Source of the DNA: Chondrus crispus
Taxonomy: Eukaryota > Rhodophyta > Florideophyceae > Gigartinales > Gigartinaceae
Reading direction: 5' to 3'
Assembly (NCBI RefSeq): GCF_000350225.1
Contig: NW_005179249.1
Location: 1 to 64,000 of the forward strand
DNA length: 64,000 bases
Made by a program: the position numbers and the translations under genes
Notes under the pieces: model-generated
Seen by the model: the letters and a program-made list of their open reading frames with translations, nothing else
Database searches by the model: none
Told to the model about the DNA's origin: nothing
Shown: in pieces, positions 24,142 to 33,194 of the stretch
Numbering within the stretch: the stretch's first letter is position 1
How the letters are laid out: every line of letters starts with the position of its first letter

Positions 24142-25068
24142 ATGGCTACAACTGCCGCAAGTACCGGAGGCAACGAAGAAGTTTCATATCTGCGCGAACG
24201 CAATGAGCTCTTTTGGACGGAGCTCGAGATTCGAAGAATGGGAAATCTCATTGCTGAAGGCATTCAGGCACGCCGCTATGTGGGAGACATCGCTTCCGCC
24301 GAAGGTGAACGAAAGCTCATGCGCGAGTACATCGAAGCAATGAAGCGAAAGTCAATGCGAGTCTTGCACAGAGCGGAACTTTATGCGAAGAGCGGGCATG
24401 CATCGTGGCCTGGCATTGACCCCACGATCACGGATCCAGTCAGTCTGGCAGAGGAGTACGTTCACGTCGTGGAAAACTACGAGGCCGTTTTGATGGAAGA
24501 AGAGTCTAGAGCAAAGCTCGTGAAGGAGAAAGTGGTTGGACCCGGTGATGACAGTAGGGAAGGAGAGGCAGTGAGGAAGCTTGCGATGGAAGAGGAAGAC
24601 TGGGAAGCGGCCGATGACGTTTCCTATCGGGAAACGCTCAAGCGTGAGCAGGTACTGACGAGAGACGCCGATGATGCCCGGAAAGAGCTACTCGGTGAGA
24701 GCCAAGGCATGCGAAGGAGAAAAGGGGGAGGCCGGACCGTCGTCGGCAGCATCGTACTCCAAGATGAAGAGTTTATGGCTCGCCATCAGCCTATCGAGGT
24801 CGAATTAACTTCTAACTTGGTCGGCCTTGTCGGCCAGCTCAAACAAAGCATATTAGCAAACAAGGGCAAGCTGGAGAAAGACAGCATAGTTCTCGATGAA
24901 ACTGAAGAAGTTGTCTATAAGAACCTAGCAGGTACATCAAAGCAACGTGAAGAACTGAAGACTTATTCTAATTCATTCTCCATATCGTGGTGGGCTATGC
25001 TCGTTGTCGCTCTCGTTATGCTGTTCATATTTGTTTTGCTCGTCATCGTGCTTAAGATCCCAATTTGA
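24142..25068 (+). CDS. USE1: USE1-type SNARE, Golgi-to-ER retrograde fusion
   Basis: This is a tail-anchored Q-SNARE of the ER. USE1 acts with SEC20, syntaxin 18 and SEC22 in fusion of COPI vesicles with the ER. The chosen ATG (24142, MATTAASTGGNEE) gives 308 residues; upstream codons in frame have no earlier ATG. Residues about 10-130 are helical and charged. The SNARE-like helix lies at about 215-278 (LTSNLVGLVGQLKQSILANK, then KDSIVLDETE), and the single membrane anchor at about 283-305 ends at the C-terminus (LLVIVLKIPI). Family members share this LT..L..L...LK.....N...KD..VL pattern followed by a WW-headed anchor. The middle part is charged and poorly conserved. It is an intact single exon, divergent from SRP19 and convergent with the EGY-like gene. 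Confidence 0.78.
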   Translation: MATTAASTGGNEEVSYLRERNELFWTELEIRRMGNLIAEGIQARRYVGDIASAEGERKLMREYIEAMKRKSMRVLHRAELYAKSGHASWPGIDPTITDPVSLAEEYVHVVENYEAVLMEEESRAKLVKEKVVGPGDDSREGEAVRKLAMEEEDWEAADDVSYRETLKREQVLTRDADDARKELLGESQGMRRRKGGGRTVVGSIVLQDEEFMARHQPIEVELTSNLVGLVGQLKQSILANKGKLEKDSIVLDETEEVVYKNLAGTSKQREELKTYSNSFSISWWAMLVVALVMLFIFVLLVIVLKIPI

Positions 25069-25538
25069 GTCCTGATTGCATTCTCGAAGAGAACAAATGC
25101 TGGCAGAAGCGAGCAAAGCCACCAAGCTCATCAAATACTGTACCGTACTCAGCCTATACACAAAAAGTGCTCATGCCCAACTTGTGTGTGTCTAGCTTTC
25201 ACGAGTACCAATACTAAGCATAAAGGCACAGACCCAACCAGTCCTGAGGCCAACTTAAACATTCAAGATTTGTACAAGCCATCGCCGCACGAGTCTACAC
25301 CCGCAGATGCGAGGTGAAGCGGTGGGCAGTCAAGGCATCTCGTGTTCTCTTTTAATTTAACAATAAATAGATCCCGACTCAGAACGCAACAACCCTTACC
25401 ACCATATTTTCCTGAGAGTCAACCTTCGGTACCTCGCGAAGACCTCGAAATTAGAGCTAGACACGACCGATGGCTATTTCCAAAAGACCTTAGCACAACC
25501 CTCTACACCAGTACAATCTTCCCCGCAGGAGTCAGGAC
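25069..25538. other. Convergent spacer USE1 / EGY-like gene
   Basis: This 470-bp region between two 3' ends contains TTAATTTAACAATAAATAGATC near 25352-25373, suitable as a polyadenylation signal for USE1. No coding sequence is supported; the short open frames are not protein-like. Confidence 0.5.
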
Positions 25539-27122
25539 TTAGAGCCGCCCAAGAATATCAGCAAGCTGGTCTGGAAATGGGACCAAAACGAGCAGCATCA
25601 AGCAAATGGCCCCTGCCCCGATAGCCGTGCGCGTGCCATCAGGCTCAAGCACTTCGTTCTTGCACGGGTAATCACTTTCGCGCTGCAAGAACACGGCGAC
25701 GAGCCCCCAAAAGATAAGCAGCGGCGAGTTGCCCAGTAGAGATGAGAAGCCTTGCGGCAACAAAGTAATCGCCGTGGCACGGCTCGCGACAGCCCGCCCG
25801 TACAAAGCCTGCATGATCCGGCCCGCGTCCAACCGGCCGATCGGCATCAAGTTTAACGCATTGGCCAACAAGCCCGTGTACCCTACGACTGCTAGCCGAT
25901 GTACAGCGATGGTGGCCTGTTCTCTCAAACCCACTGGCAAGATGATATCTGCGAGCGAGCCGACCAAAATGGAGGCGTGGAAGAGCGCAGACGGCACTTG
26001 CGGAAACCAGTCGGCGATCTGCCCGGTGCTCGTAATCAACAATCCCGCGATCAGGGCGGAGATACTGGCGACGGACCCCACGAGCGGTCCTGCAATCGCG
26101 ACATCGAACAAGTCCTTCCGCAAGTTGGAGTAGCTTTCGAGCGGGGTGATGGTGGCGTAAGTGCCTATCTGCAAACTGGGAATAAAGTAAGGCAAGCCGA
26201 TCTTGACGTCGCACATGGAGGCAGCGACGCGGTGCCCCGCTTCGTGCATGAAGGCGAGGATGATGGCGCCGATGGAAACGGGCAAAGTCAGGATGGCCTC
26301 GTCGAGGCTGCCCCTGGCGATCTGCGTGATGACGTCCGGCGTGAGACCGAAGATTCCGATGCCATAGGAGAAGGTGGTGGCGCAGGCGACCAAGCCCGTG
26401 AGGACGGAGACGATGTAGGAAAAGGAAGTGGTCTGGTTGGGCATGGCGGCGGCCCGCAAGGCAACAGGCACGCGGCGATTGTCCTCGCCGTCGGGCCCAT
26501 CTTTGGGATCGATGAGGAGGAACAACCTGATGCGCTCGGCAATGCTCTCTTCTTTTGCCGTGTCCTCCAACGTAGCAAGCAATTTATCCGCCGGTTGCCT
26601 CATGTTACCCCGAAAGACGAAGGTCTCATCAAATGGGGAGCAATCAACCTCGGTGCAGAAAAAGGTGTTAATGCCACACAGCTTGTCCCTAATGACATTA
26701 ATATCGCTCTCACTGACCCTCGGAAAATCGCTCCCCAGAAAATCGGACAGGGTGGTGGTAAGCGCATACAGGCCCTGGGACTTTCCCTGCTTTACAACAT
26801 TGACAACCTGGGGCGATGAATTCTTCCTGTCGTAGGGTTTTGGCTCCCCCACGTGCTCCTTGGTGCCGGCCATGTACTTCATGTTCTTGGCCTTATCGAG
26901 CTCAAAACGCTTGCGATCGGCCTTGAGTTCTGCGCGTTCGAACTCGAGACGGGCCCTGGCAGCCATCAGCTTGAGGCGCTCGGCCTCTATGCGTGCCTTT
27001 CGCGCGCGCTCCTTGCGCTGCTCGGGGGATTCAGACGACTCGGAGGATTCGGGGATGTGAGGGAGCTGGGATGGGAGGGGGGTCTGCTCCTCCTTTGCAA
27101 CGCAGATGGGGCGGCGCCGCAC
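25539..27122 (-). CDS. EGY/S2P-like plastid intramembrane metalloprotease (M50), 5' end open
   Basis: A site-2-protease-family zinc peptidase of the EGY branch, which in plants and algae sits in plastid membranes. Counting from 27122, residues 28-85 form a highly charged coiled coil. A GNMR motif (172-175) corresponds to the EGY GNLR motif. The zinc site HEAGH is at 293-297 inside a membrane segment, and the second motif NLMPIGRLDAGR (424-435) supplies the aspartate ligand. Several hydrophobic segments span about 230-520. The frame has no ATG at its head (27122 is GTG; an in-frame stop lies at 27149-27147), and the first in-frame ATG is 26966, inside the coiled coil. A nearby ATG at 27168 in another frame starts SRSKTITPTPASRRRAAPP, which resembles a plastid transit peptide, so a short intron or a sequence error near the 5' end is likely. 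GXLDAGR rather than LDGGR is a mild variant. Confidence 0.9.
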   Translation of the reverse strand: MRRRPICVAKEEQTPLPSQLPHIPESSESSESPEQRKERARKARIEAERLKLMAARARLEFERAELKADRKRFELDKAKNMKYMAGTKEHVGEPKPYDRKNSSPQVVNVVKQGKSQGLYALTTTLSDFLGSDFPRVSESDINVIRDKLCGINTFFCTEVDCSPFDETFVFRGNMRQPADKLLATLEDTAKEESIAERIRLFLLIDPKDGPDGEDNRRVPVALRAAAMPNQTTSFSYIVSVLTGLVACATTFSYGIGIFGLTPDVITQIARGSLDEAILTLPVSIGAIILAFMHEAGHRVAASMCDVKIGLPYFIPSLQIGTYATITPLESYSNLRKDLFDVAIAGPLVGSVASISALIAGLLITSTGQIADWFPQVPSALFHASILVGSLADIILPVGLREQATIAVHRLAVVGYTGLLANALNLMPIGRLDAGRIMQALYGRAVASRATAITLLPQGFSSLLGNSPLLIFWGLVAVFLQRESDYPCKNEVLEPDGTRTAIGAGAICLMLLVLVPFPDQLADILGRL

Positions 27123-27749
27123 GACGGCGCGATGCGGGCGTCGGAGTTATCGTTTTTGATCTGCTCATCGTTTGCGTACAGATTTTGGCGGAGAAAAGTT
27201 TGCCTGGAGACAAAAGTTGTAGTACATCTCTGTGCCTTCGCTTTTTGCGTGGACAAAAGTATTGCGTTCACCGTAGATTGCTCCGACGCCGCTATGTTAA
27301 AGGCGAGATATGAAAAAATCCTAGTCAATCAAATTTGATGGGCTTGCGCATCACGTGAATTTAGTACCACTGGAGGGTACTTGTAGTTGAGCCCGTGCCG
27401 CACACTCGTCCCGGCTCCCCGCGCGTGCCGACCTTCCACCTTCCACCTTCCCAACTCAAACATCACACATTCTCAGCCTTCCCCACGACGACTCCTCCCG
27501 GCTCCCCGCCCGTGCCGACCTTTCACCTTCCCACCTTCCCAACTCAAACATCACACAGTGTGCACACTCCTCCCGGCTCCCCGCCCGTGCCGACCTTTCA
27601 CCTTCCACCTTCCCAACTCAAATATCACACATTCTAATCCTTCCCTACGACGACTGATCCTGACCCAAACGCATCACTCCCACCCCAGTTGCGACTCCAT
27701 TACCAACCCCTCATCTCCCCCGTTTATTGGAAACTTGGAAACACCTGCC
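27123..27749. other. Spacer with hairpin and tandem repeat
   Basis: It contains the likely 5' end of the EGY-like gene, a small inverted repeat AGTACC/GGTACT (27363-27381) and the C-rich tandem repeat described separately. A long plus-strand frame through the repeat reflects the repeat, not a gene. Confidence 0.5.
27403..27650 (+). repeat. C-rich tandem repeat, three units
   Basis: Units start at about 27403, 27491 and 27565, each with CTCCCGGCTCCCCGC(C/G)CGTGCC, then a CACCTTCC run, then CCCAACTCAAA(C/T)ATCACACA. Units 1 and 3 also carry a tail with CCTTCCC(C/T)ACGACGACT. Periods are 88 and 74 bp. Similarity is high, so the expansion is young. Confidence 0.85.
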
Positions 27750-28112
27750 ATGCCTGCGCCTTCTGCAGTACCTTTCGTAGTTGACCTCACAACTGGACAG
27801 CCGTCCTCACCAGCACCCCAGTCACCGCAGTCGCCAACGGACCACACACTACCACGCACCCCACTTCCTGACGCCGAACACTTACAACCCACCGGCCGCG
27901 TTGTAACACCACGGTGCACAGCACCGCTTGTTGACTTTTGTCTCCACGGGGGCCTCATTGTGTCCAGAGGTAATACGGTACAGGATAAAAATCCTGTGCT
28001 TCCTACATTTGATTCTACATGGGCAGGCCTGCCTTGTGTACAGTCACGGGCAGACCGTGCATTGTGCACGAATGTGAGGGATGGCCCTGAGCCCATGAGG
28101 TCTGGATATTAG
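27750..28112 (+). CDS. Unrecognised Pro/Thr-rich protein or first exon
   Basis: From ATG 27750 (MPAPSAVPFVVDLTTGQPSS) the frame runs 120 codons. The first half is Pro/Ser/Thr-rich; the second looks folded (LVDFCLHGGLIVSRGNTVQD). It ends at TAG 28110-28112, and the next frame starts at ATG 28117, four bases on. The two may be one gene joined by splicing or translation coupling. Nothing identifies the function. It is the left-most of the unrecognised genes next to the host island. Confidence 0.45.
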   Translation: MPAPSAVPFVVDLTTGQPSSPAPQSPQSPTDHTLPRTPLPDAEHLQPTGRVVTPRCTAPLVDFCLHGGLIVSRGNTVQDKNPVLPTFDSTWAGLPCVQSRADRALCTNVRDGPEPMRSGY

Positions 28113-28116
28113 AACG

Positions 28117-29376
28117 ATGAGGGGCCGGCACAACTGGCACTCGGTTCCCGTTCAGGATTTAGGTTTTCGGAAGTATGTGCTGCAGCACACAGTGCACCAG
28201 AAAGGAGATGTGAAGCAGTTCCGTCAGCTCGCGATGCAGGATAATGCATCGGCCATGGAAGGGTGGAGTCAGTTTGCTGCCAATAGAAACTATTGGGAAG
28301 TGCCCAATACACTGACGTGCGGCCGCACTTTCGCCAGAGATGTACTCGATTGTTATTATCTTGACGAAATGGACTACGTGTTGCAATCCCTTCATACCCT
28401 ACGTCGCCACAAGTTCCCTCTTTTCGCTGATCCATTGATGGGGCGTTGGTGGAATGCGTTCAAGCACAGAGCAAACTTCTCATATGAGCGCTATACGAGG
28501 AATCGCTATGGACTGCTTATACCATTCGACTGTTACGAGACCATGTACTTTGACGATGCTTCGTATAAAGAGATGTTTCCCCAATGCCCACAGTGGCTGC
28601 AAGCTCTGAAGTTCCGTGAGGGAGTTCCGCTACCACTGCCGCCGGTCATCTACTACTACCATGAAGAAATGGTCGTAAGCGAAAGAGGCGTGATGTCAGA
28701 AAGATGTCGCAGGTTTTGGCAAATGTTTCGCATGGAGATATGCACCATGTTTTGTGCGTTTTGGTTCAGCGAGGCAACAAGGGGCGGCCGCCTATTCTTG
28801 GTGGACAAGGGTACCATTACAGTGCTGAAGGACGTATGCAAGGATGTGAAGTCGGTGAATGCGAGCCAGATGCTGTTTCCTCTCATGAAGTTTGTGCATA
28901 AGCTAACAAGACATCTGGAATGCTATATGGTGAGCACAAATCTGCATATATCTAACTGCGTGTACTTCCACGCGTTCCATGGAACGGGAGAGGCGGATAT
29001 GAGGAAGGCAGGAGGAGAAGTGCGATACCTTTCTTTCAAATTGAGAAGGATTCGGTTGGCTGCGCGTCAGCAGCGGCGCATGGAGGAGAGGCGGTCCTCG
29101 CCTATGACCCTAAGTCTTCATCCACAGGATTTTTCGTTACTGGAAGGCCCTCCCGCGCTCGTCATTGCCAAGCAGTGGGACCTCCACGGCAGTCTGACTT
29201 TTAGAGGGCTGGTATCATTGCTGTATGATGCAGCAAGCAAAACGACTAGAACTGTTGATCAGATCTCTCAAGAAGTGGGCAGGCTGCAGCAGGAGAATGA
29301 ATCGCTGCGCAGCTTCATTAATGGAACGGCAACTGGGCATCCGTCGGCTGTCCGGGCCAAAACATTTGCAACATAG
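28117..29376 (+). CDS. Unrecognised 419-residue protein
   Basis: ATG 28117 (MRGRHNWHSVPVQDLGFRKY). It has good protein composition throughout, rich in aromatic and basic residues, with no signal peptide or membrane segment. The end of the frame has a heptad-like coiled coil (VDQISQEVGRLQQENESL). Two GCGGCCGC sites fall inside, read in different frames (CGR and GGR). No known domain was recognised. The neighbouring frames on both sides of the same strand suggest a longer gene. It could be an accessory protein of the CACTA-like unit; that is inference from position only. Confidence 0.55.
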   Translation: MRGRHNWHSVPVQDLGFRKYVLQHTVHQKGDVKQFRQLAMQDNASAMEGWSQFAANRNYWEVPNTLTCGRTFARDVLDCYYLDEMDYVLQSLHTLRRHKFPLFADPLMGRWWNAFKHRANFSYERYTRNRYGLLIPFDCYETMYFDDASYKEMFPQCPQWLQALKFREGVPLPLPPVIYYYHEEMVVSERGVMSERCRRFWQMFRMEICTMFCAFWFSEATRGGRLFLVDKGTITVLKDVCKDVKSVNASQMLFPLMKFVHKLTRHLECYMVSTNLHISNCVYFHAFHGTGEADMRKAGGEVRYLSFKLRRIRLAARQQRRMEERRSSPMTLSLHPQDFSLLEGPPALVIAKQWDLHGSLTFRGLVSLLYDAASKTTRTVDQISQEVGRLQQENESLRSFINGTATGHPSAVRAKTFAT

Positions 29377-29434
29377 GCCGAGTATAACCCCGTTCCATGG
29401 CCCGTTCAATGTACCTCATGTACACCCACCCCAG

Positions 29435-29758
29435 ATGACGGACAGCGGATATGATGGATACAACGATGACAGGAGAGGAGAAGAAAGTGGCGGCCGCCAT
29501 CATTATGTTCGAGATGAAGGGGACTGGCGAGATCAGAACGAGTGGGTTGGTAGGGGACGGGATAACCGTGAACGATATCAACGTCAAGGCATTGGCTATG
29601 GCACAGGGCAGAGAATAGAAGCAAACGATGAACTTCTATACGGATACGGTTACCGTGATGTTTCTCCGTTTCATGGTCGAGCTCCGCAGAGGGAATGGAG
29701 TGCTCCGGATCCAGAGAGGACCAGATTCAGGCGCTCGAGTATGGACAATGACTACTAG
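29435..29758 (+). CDS. Gly/Arg/Tyr-rich tail, probably 3' exon of the preceding gene
   Basis: The open frame starts inside the previous one (29225), but its first 150 bases are a shadow. From MTDSGYDGYNDDRRGEESGG (ATG 29435, preceded by CCCCCAG, which could be a splice acceptor) it is a low-complexity Gly/Arg/Asp/Tyr-rich chain ending FRRSSMDNDY. Such tails often bind RNA or form soft assemblies, but no role is shown. A GCGGCCGC site lies at 29490-29497. Confidence 0.4.
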   Translation: MTDSGYDGYNDDRRGEESGGRHHYVRDEGDWRDQNEWVGRGRDNRERYQRQGIGYGTGQRIEANDELLYGYGYRDVSPFHGRAPQREWSAPDPERTRFRRSSMDNDY

Positions 29759-29806
29759 TAAACACTTTGGCCAAAGTGAAGTGAAGATTCATTGACTGTA
29801 CCTATG

Positions 29807-32083
29807 CTAAATGGCGAACACACCGCCACCCACTGAAGGCTGTATCTCTCGCGCTGATGTGTCCCTGGTACCCTGCCCTTCGACACCGTTCACACCTGCT
29901 TCAGTACCATCATTGTGAGGACTCGCCCCAACGTTTAGCTTGCAGTACAAATTATCCTTCATGCGGAGAACTGTCCCCGAAAGGGATCTGATCTGTGATG
30001 AACGACCTGGTATGAGCTCGGATAATCTCAAATTTCCACATTTGATACTTGTGGTGTCCATGTTGTTGATATCACGGACGCGACCGTTTTCACAGTTCTT
30101 CACCAAAAACTGAGACGTCAAGTCTTTGGAGACTAAGGCGATTCCGAGAATACAGCGGAGTGCATCTTTGTGACCAAGGAGGAATGAGAGTGGACTTCTT
30201 TCCGAATCGGAACTTTGCGCAAACTCCGTGCAAAACTTGGCGGCCGCCTCCACAACGTTGATAGCTTTGTTGATAACTCTCTTTTTCGTTCTGTTTCTCT
30301 TTCTTTTAGACGAACCTAAGGCCTCAGTCACTTGTACCTCGTGAGAAACAACAAGAATCATGTCCTGTCGCTTCCCGTACAGCTCACTCAGAAGGTTGGA
30401 ATTGTATTCATTAAGGTTGATATCGCCGGAAGACTTCGTCTTTGTGTTTTTGATGTCTTGAAGGCGGCCGCCCCTTGACTTGGAAGCATCAACTTCTGGG
30501 AACCCCCAACGAACCGTAAGCTTTAATTGATCAACTGACACACCAGATCCCGACCATGGCACCATCAGGAAACCTAATTGTTCGAGGAGTGCTGACTTGC
30601 ATTTCTTCCTGGACTGGTTCAAGTGCTTGCCCATAAGCTTGTATATCTTCCAAGCTCCGTGCCTGCCAACGTCCTGCGTCGTCGGAACCTCCTTTACCAC
30701 AACTTTCTCTGGCGCTTGCATGTTCCCGGGCCCGGGCGTGTATTCACCATCCTCTTCTTCCCCAGAATCACTTTCACTTTCGACATCCCTCAGTCTACGT
30801 TTCGAGGCTTCAGACTTACTGTAATCCTGCACCAACCTGGCGTGCTCGATGTCAGTTTCAAGGATGAATCCTTTCTTCAGCCAGTCTGTTTGGCGAAAAC
30901 TCACAGCTTTCCCGGTGCAACTGAAATCGACGTGAGTGTCCGTTTTACGAGTGCAGCCCTCAGGATTTTCAGCAGTTTCACGAACGGCGTCGGCTGCGAT
31001 AACATTCTGATCTGCTCTGGCCTCCCCTTCCCCGCCGTCATCCGCAAACATTCCAAAGCTGTTCAGCTTCATATTGTATATGAAGTTGAGGACAACATTC
31101 TTCTTGAAGCGGCTGTGGCGTCCGCAAATACCCTCGCTGAACTGCTTGCTCGTCTCCCTTGGATTTTTCCCGCACAGCAAAACCTGTACTGCAGTTGAAA
31201 AACGAAACAATACCCGTTCCTTGGCCAAGGTGTTATCACGAGCTGTCCGAAGAACTTCGAAGGGTACGATGCTGCATAAAATTCGATGACAAGCATCTAA
31301 GTTGACAACAAGGCCATCACAAGGAGTGAGTTTGTCCAGAAGCTTGTTAAATCGGCTGAGGGGGGTGTCTGTGGATTTGTTAGACGTGTTTGTTCTGGAC
31401 AAAATGGCATGAATATCTGCTAGCTGGGCGTCTACCTCATCAAATCTTTTGTCCGTCTTATCCATTCTTTCAACAAGACTGCTTGTCAGCGTATTGAGCC
31501 TTGCATTGAACACCAATTCGAGTTTTCGAAACATAGACTGTAAAATGGAATTTGTAGTTGTCACCGCTCCCAATACATGAGGTTGTTCCGTGCCTTCTAT
31601 ATCGATATCCAGGTCGTTTCCAGGCTGATGTCGGCCGACGCTTGTCCCAGGAACTTCCGTAATACCCCGGTCATCGCTTTCCGAACAGTATTCCGCCCGG
31701 AGATGTTTCTTAAGCTCTCTTACGCCGCGCTCAGCCATAGCTGTGGAACCCTCTTCCTCAAACAAACTTTCGGCGTCTGATTCCAAGATGCGTGCGCGTC
31801 GTTCCATCAGTCTGAATCTATCCTTTTCTTCGCGGTCACGTCTCTCCATTTCTGCTTCTCTCTCAGCGTCTTCAGCTGCCAAATCCTCATCTTCTTCATC
31901 GTCTGAATCCATGATCATTTCTGGCACTTTGCGAACAGGCTGCTCTTGCAACGCTGTTTTTGTTCTGGGTGAACGTCCGGGTGACGGTTCTAATGTATCC
32001 GCTTGCCCCGGAGGGGGAATCAAGTTTTTGACTGGTGTGATTTCTGGGGTAGTTGGGTGCACTCGCGCTTGTCTAGGTAACAT
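29807..32083 (-). CDS. Unrecognised 758-residue acidic coiled-coil protein
   Basis: ATG 32083 (MLPRQARVHPTTPEITPVKN). Residues about 55-125 are extremely acidic then Arg/Glu-rich (DSDDEEDEDLAAEDAERE). A second coiled coil follows (SLVERMDKTDKRFDEVDAQL), then a folded-looking middle, another acidic stretch (ESESDSGEEEDGEY), and a C-terminal half with a basic run (SSKRKRNRTKKR) that could be a nuclear signal. No enzyme motif is seen. The architecture suits a DNA-binding or multimerising accessory protein such as CACTA elements encode beside the transposase, but sequence similarity to any was not recognised. Two GCGGCCGC sites are inside, read as AAA and GGR. It is convergent with the plus-strand genes to its left. 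Confidence 0.55.
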   Translation of the reverse strand: MLPRQARVHPTTPEITPVKNLIPPPGQADTLEPSPGRSPRTKTALQEQPVRKVPEMIMDSDDEEDEDLAAEDAEREAEMERRDREEKDRFRLMERRARILESDAESLFEEEGSTAMAERGVRELKKHLRAEYCSESDDRGITEVPGTSVGRHQPGNDLDIDIEGTEQPHVLGAVTTTNSILQSMFRKLELVFNARLNTLTSSLVERMDKTDKRFDEVDAQLADIHAILSRTNTSNKSTDTPLSRFNKLLDKLTPCDGLVVNLDACHRILCSIVPFEVLRTARDNTLAKERVLFRFSTAVQVLLCGKNPRETSKQFSEGICGRHSRFKKNVVLNFIYNMKLNSFGMFADDGGEGEARADQNVIAADAVRETAENPEGCTRKTDTHVDFSCTGKAVSFRQTDWLKKGFILETDIEHARLVQDYSKSEASKRRLRDVESESDSGEEEDGEYTPGPGNMQAPEKVVVKEVPTTQDVGRHGAWKIYKLMGKHLNQSRKKCKSALLEQLGFLMVPWSGSGVSVDQLKLTVRWGFPEVDASKSRGGRLQDIKNTKTKSSGDINLNEYNSNLLSELYGKRQDMILVVSHEVQVTEALGSSKRKRNRTKKRVINKAINVVEAAAKFCTEFAQSSDSERSPLSFLLGHKDALRCILGIALVSKDLTSQFLVKNCENGRVRDINNMDTTSIKCGNLRLSELIPGRSSQIRSLSGTVLRMKDNLYCKLNVGASPHNDGTEAGVNGVEGQGTRDTSAREIQPSVGGGVFAI

Positions 32084-32171
32084 TTCCTCATTCTGCAAAT
32101 GAAGCACCCGCCTTGTCGATCTCACAGTCGTGACTGGGCGCTCATCGCCCTGCGTTGCAATGGATTCCGGA

Positions 32172-32591
32172 GCGGCCGCTCCCTGAGACTTCCGGGCTAA
32201 CGCCCGGTTACGGGGGATCTTCTACGGCTGTTTCGAGGGGTCAACTGCGAGGGAATAGCACTTGTTTTGGGCGGAGAAACGTTTGGCCGGTGACGAACCT
32301 CCGAACTGTTGCGACGCATCTTCTTAGAGCCTGGTGAAGCATTGGCTGCTTCGGGTATAGCACGTTTCTTGGCGGCCCGTGTATTCGACATTGGGAAACA
32401 GGGGCGGTGTTCCTCAATTTCTGGATACGAAGAACGTGCAGCTATAACAGCATGTGAAAAAGTTGGCGGGCCGGCCTAAAGGCCACCCATTACAGTATTG
32501 GTGAATATCAATGTGACAACGCCCACAAACGCACTGTGAGTGGCCACGACTCTTCCATTTTGTTAGAAAATTCCTGTTCGGGGGTGCTTGA
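32172..32591. promoter_or_regulatory. Divergent intergenic region of unrecognised genes
   Basis: It lies between the ATGs at 32083 (minus) and 32592 (plus). It starts with a GCGGCCGC site (32172-32179). A short minus-strand frame (32391-32197, Arg/Lys-rich) could be an extra 5' coding piece, but support is poor. Confidence 0.35.
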
Positions 32592-33194
32592 ATGAGTCGT
32601 TGGACAATAAAAATCTCCCCGGAGAATGCTTGGATTGCGGATATCTGGGGTATGCCCATACCGAATCCGCGCTCGCCAGACAACAAGGCTATTTCCCGTC
32701 AGAACCATCTCAGAGATCTCCTATCGCGTATCTTCGACAAGATAAGTGGCGTCCACCTTGACAGAGGAATGCAACGCCTTCGGGCATGCCGAGAAAGAGA
32801 AGCGCTGCGTGTACCGAATGATTTCGTCGAGGTTCTATGGATGTTGGAAGACGAAGACGACGAAGCAACGTGGTGCAACGCGCAAGTAACGAATATTGAG
32901 GATGCTGCCGCCACGGCCGCGAACGATATGGTTCAGGTGTTGGCGACAGCTACTTTGGAATACGAGGAGAAGGCTGCGTACGGTGATCATATTCATCAAG
33001 TGGAATTCGTTGTTGGCCGTTTATTGAGACGCGCGGAGCTGGATGGAGACGAGAATAACAATCCGGTACTGACATGGCGGACGCCAGTTATTCCACAGGC
33101 TCATGACGGGATAGATGAAGTGGATAGAGACTGGACTGGAGATGATATTGCAAAAACAGTAAGAGGCGGAGAGTTGTTGACCAGTACCGGATGA
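32592..33194 (+). CDS. Unrecognised 200-residue protein, overlaps next frame
   Basis: ATG 32592 (MSRWTIKISPENAWIADIWG). Charged, with helical stretches and acidic patches (MLEDEDDEATW); no motif is recognised. It stops at TGA 33192-33194, and the next frame begins at ATG 33191, giving an ATGA overlap. In a eukaryote this suggests reinitiation, an unrecognised intron or a single frame change in one gene. The two parts have similar composition, which favours one original protein. Confidence 0.5.
   Translation: MSRWTIKISPENAWIADIWGMPIPNPRSPDNKAISRQNHLRDLLSRIFDKISGVHLDRGMQRLRACREREALRVPNDFVEVLWMLEDEDDEATWCNAQVTNIEDAAATAANDMVQVLATATLEYEEKAAYGDHIHQVEFVVGRLLRRAELDGDENNNPVLTWRTPVIPQAHDGIDEVDRDWTGDDIAKTVRGGELLTSTG

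Noticed and set aside
25729-26819. Plus-strand frames opposite the EGY-like gene
   Set aside because: They are shadows of the conserved minus-strand protease.
32197-32391. Small Arg/Lys-rich minus-strand frame
   Set aside because: Possibly a 5' exon of the 758-residue gene but without splice or homology support.
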